A stretch of DNA of 35,251 bases from Paracoccus sp. (in: a-proteobacteria). Its GTDB lineage: Bacteria > Pseudomonadota > Alphaproteobacteria > Rhodobacterales > Rhodobacteraceae. Within the stretch, counting starts at the first letter, position 1. Each line of letters begins with the position of its first letter. Of this stretch, positions 33,257 through 35,251 are shown in pieces. The notes beneath the pieces were generated by a model, which was not told the DNA's origin, ran no database searches, and worked only from the letters and a program-made list of their open reading frames with translations. The DNA is taken from the NCBI GenBank assembly GCA_030538705.1, contig JAUNTL010000024.1, positions 1-35,251 of the forward strand, in the 5' to 3' direction. The position numbers and the translations under genes are program-made.

Positions 33257-35251
33257 ATGAAACGAAGGACAGCTCAGGTGTTTCTAAAGAACAGCAGGAA
33301 AATGGCCGTATCCGGCGGCCGTATGGTGAAATGGAAAGGTGTGGTGGCGAGCATCGCCCCATTCGTTGCCGGATTTTTCAGCGCCGGGCTTGCGGGCATT
33401 GGCCTGGTCGGCGGGGCGCAAGCGGCGCCCTGCACCGTCGCGGGGAATGGCGCATTTGTCGTCAACAACCAGAACAACACGGCAGGATGCGAAATTGCGC
33501 CCGCCGCTGTTGGTGCGGTTATCGGCAATTCGACCATCTACAATACCGGGTTTCTGGTTTTTAGCCAGTCCACCCCGCGCACGATGAAAATCCTTGGCGA
33601 CATTACTACGACCCTCAAGGGCAGCGTGGGCATCACGGCCTACAACACGAATACCGCTAATACATCGACATTCGACGCAGCCGGCCACACGATCAACCTG
33701 ACAATTGCCAACACGGATGCGAATGCGGCCACCGGCGATCCGATCGTCAAGATGGGCGTGAACGCCAGTCACGGATCGAGGGTCGAAATCGGCACCCTCA
33801 ACCTGGTCATGGACAACCTGCCGACGGGACCGGGTTGGCGGGATATGTATGAGCATTACGGGGTCGTTGTCGGATCTTCGGCCAATGCGGGCGAAACCGC
33901 CACCACGAATGGCACCTATTCCCGTGCTGTTTTCGACAACCTGAATATCACGATGCAGTCCGGCAACCACTACCTGTTCAGCCCATACCCGTTGCTGAAC
34001 GGCATCCGCGTCATTCAAGGCGCCGGTCAGAGTGCTGGCAATGGCTCATCCGGCTATGTCGAGGTTCGCGACAAGCTAGTTCTTGACCTGCGTGCAGCAA
34101 ACAACGACGCAATCGGTATTTATATTTCCGGCGGCGACGCGCAGGTTCATTTGCACGATAGCGACATTACAATAGTCAGCCAATCCGCACGCGCCAACGC
34201 CATTCGGCTGGGCAAGGAGCGCCCCATCGGAACAGGTGTCGGAAAATTGTTTTCAACCGGCAATATGGTTCTGGACACAACCGCCGCACCGCGTGACGCC
34301 GCCATTGACATCATCTGGCAGGGCGCATTGCTGGATGCGAATGCTGATACGGCCACCACCACGATTCGCGCGGCCGGTCAGGCATTGTCGGTCAGCGGAA
34401 ACGCCGATCAAGCCACTGCGCAGACTGTCACCAAATTCAATAATCTTGTCGCGACAACCACATCTGCAACCGCCGATCTGATTGATGTCGGCGCCAATCA
34501 GGCAGACTATCAATTGCAGGTTCGCGGCGCGGCCAGCGATCTGACCGCCAGTGCAGGCGGCTATATCATCGACATTGCCAGCAACAGCAATGTGACGATG
34601 GACTTTTCGCAGGGCCGAATGCAAGGTCTGACCCGTATTCTGAGTGGTTCCAGCCTTGATCTGAAGGTCGCTGACGGCGCAACATGGCAGCTTGCCACTG
34701 CTGGCGCAGAGCAAACATCGTCCTTTACGACGCTGAACCTTGTCAATGCGCATCTGATCGCCCATAATCAGGACAACAGCCTCGCATCCTATATCCTGCA
34801 AGGCAATGTTCTGAACAGCCAGTCCGAAATCGACCTGTCGAATGATGTCGCTGGCGATGTCCTGACCATTCAGGGCAATTACACCACCGGCGGCGGCATG
34901 TGGTTGATGGATGCGCTGTTGACCGGAACCGGGCTGGTTGCGGATGGCGGCAATACGGTATCGGATACGGTTGTCATTACCGGCGATACGATCGACCGGG
35001 GTTATGACTGGGTCTGGATCAATAATCTGGCGACCGACGATCCTACCGGATTGGAATCCTATAAGCTGATCCATGTCGGGGGCGCCAGCAATGGCGAGTT
35101 CCTGTTGCAGCGCCGTGTTGTCAAAGGTGCATATGAATATCTGCTGAACAAGCATGCGGATGGCTCCTGGTATCTGGAAAGCGTCGATCTGAAGGGCGCG
35201 ACCGGCGACACAGGTGCGACGGGTGATACTGGCGCAACGGGCGACACCGGT
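33257..35251 (+). CDS. Autotransporter-like surface protein with collagen-like repeat (3' end outside window)
   Basis: 665 codons are visible without a stop, running off the right edge. An extended N terminus leads to a signal peptide cut near residue 56 (VGGAQA). The passenger (57-645) is Thr/Asn/Ala/Gly-rich and repetitive in a beta-helix manner. Its end (LQGNVLNSQSEIDLSNDVAG, LTIQGNYTTGGGMWLMD, SDTVVITGDT) resembles the junction segment before the translocation barrel of AidA/pertactin-type autotransporters. From residue 647 a Gly-X-Thr repeat (GATGDT) begins. Start is uncertain: in-frame ATG codons at 33302 and 33323 give more ordinary signal peptides. A barrel beyond the window is expected but not seen. 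Probably an adhesin. Confidence 0.8.
   Translation, partial: MKRRTAQVFLKNSRKMAVSGGRMVKWKGVVASIAPFVAGFFSAGLAGIGLVGGAQAAPCTVAGNGAFVVNNQNNTAGCEIAPAAVGAVIGNSTIYNTGFLVFSQSTPRTMKILGDITTTLKGSVGITAYNTNTANTSTFDAAGHTINLTIANTDANAATGDPIVKMGVNASHGSRVEIGTLNLVMDNLPTGPGWRDMYEHYGVVVGSSANAGETATTNGTYSRAVFDNLNITMQSGNHYLFSPYPLLNGIRVIQGAGQSAGNGSSGYVEVRDKLVLDLRAANNDAIGIYISGGDAQVHLHDSDITIVSQSARANAIRLGKERPIGTGVGKLFSTGNMVLDTTAAPRDAAIDIIWQGALLDANADTATTTIRAAGQALSVSGNADQATAQTVTKFNNLVATTTSATADLIDVGANQADYQLQVRGAASDLTASAGGYIIDIASNSNVTMDFSQGRMQGLTRILSGSSLDLKVADGATWQLATAGAEQTSSFTTLNLVNAHLIAHNQDNSLASYILQGNVLNSQSEIDLSNDVAGDVLTIQGNYTTGGGMWLMDALLTGTGLVADGGNTVSDTVVITGDTIDRGYDWVWINNLATDDPTGLESYKLIHVGGASNGEFLLQRRVVKGAYEYLLNKHADGSWYLESVDLKGATGDTGATGDTGATGDTG
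35195..35251 (+). repeat. Collagen-like 18-bp coding repeat
   Basis: Three units (35195, 35213, 35231) encode GATGDT, continuing past the window. The units differ only at third codon positions (GGC/GGT, GCG/GCA, ACC/ACG, GAC/GAT, ACA/ACT/ACC), so the peptide is the same in all. Confidence 0.85.

Overview
The window looks like chromosomal DNA from a GC-rich alphaproteobacterium of the Rhodobacteraceae (Paracoccus/Roseobacter-like). The clues are the propionyl-CoA carboxylase/methylmalonyl-CoA mutase neighbourhood with small hypothetical genes between its members, the alr-phoH-ybeY-corC string, a class II DAHP synthase, and the protein sequences themselves. No rRNA, tRNA or CRISPR array was found. 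The genus is an inference from gene content, not from a marker gene.

Positions 1-6960 are the end of an integrative and conjugative element (ICE). A P-type mating-pair module (trbJ end, trbK, trbL, trbF, trbG, trbI, then a DUF2274 gene) runs rightward as one tightly overlapping operon. It is followed by an AlpA-like regulator and a convergent P4-type tyrosine integrase. A 310-base AT-rich stretch holds at least five copies of a TATACCGTCA box, with a sixth inside the integrase gene. It abuts the intact 3' end of guaA, which is the likely attachment site. The rest of the element lies left of the window.

Positions 6963-14382 (minus strand) hold a branched-chain amino acid type ABC transporter operon: binding protein, livG, livF, a small periplasmic protein, livH, livM, then guaA. 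A strong hairpin separates the binding-protein gene from livG. Divergent from it is the class II DAHP synthase (shikimate pathway), which ends at a symmetrical terminator at 15998-16022.

Positions 16067-20847 (minus strand) hold alr, phoH, ybeY, a CorC/CBS protein and, after a gap, a PAS_5-type protein in the place where lnt is often found.

Positions 21008-30988 hold the propionyl-CoA to succinyl-CoA route. pccB and pccA form the biotin carboxylase complex, and a cobalamin-dependent methylmalonyl-CoA mutase follows. Interspersed are a secreted DUF6497-like protein, a 40-residue lipoprotein, a protein with an acidic tail, two related glycine-rich lipoproteins, two related cytosolic proteins of unknown function, and an opposite-strand DUF4174 protein. 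The epimerase is not in the window.

Positions 31109-35251 are an accessory, lower-GC region. It has a protein with an RX4H motif (HEPN-like, speculative) and an AraC-family regulator with an N-terminal coiled coil made of 21-bp repeats. Divergent from the regulator is the start of a large autotransporter-like surface protein whose passenger leads into a collagen-like Gly-X-Thr repeat. That gene runs off the right edge. The regulator and adhesin pair, the att-site repeat cluster, and the unknown genes of the propionate cluster are the most interesting parts.
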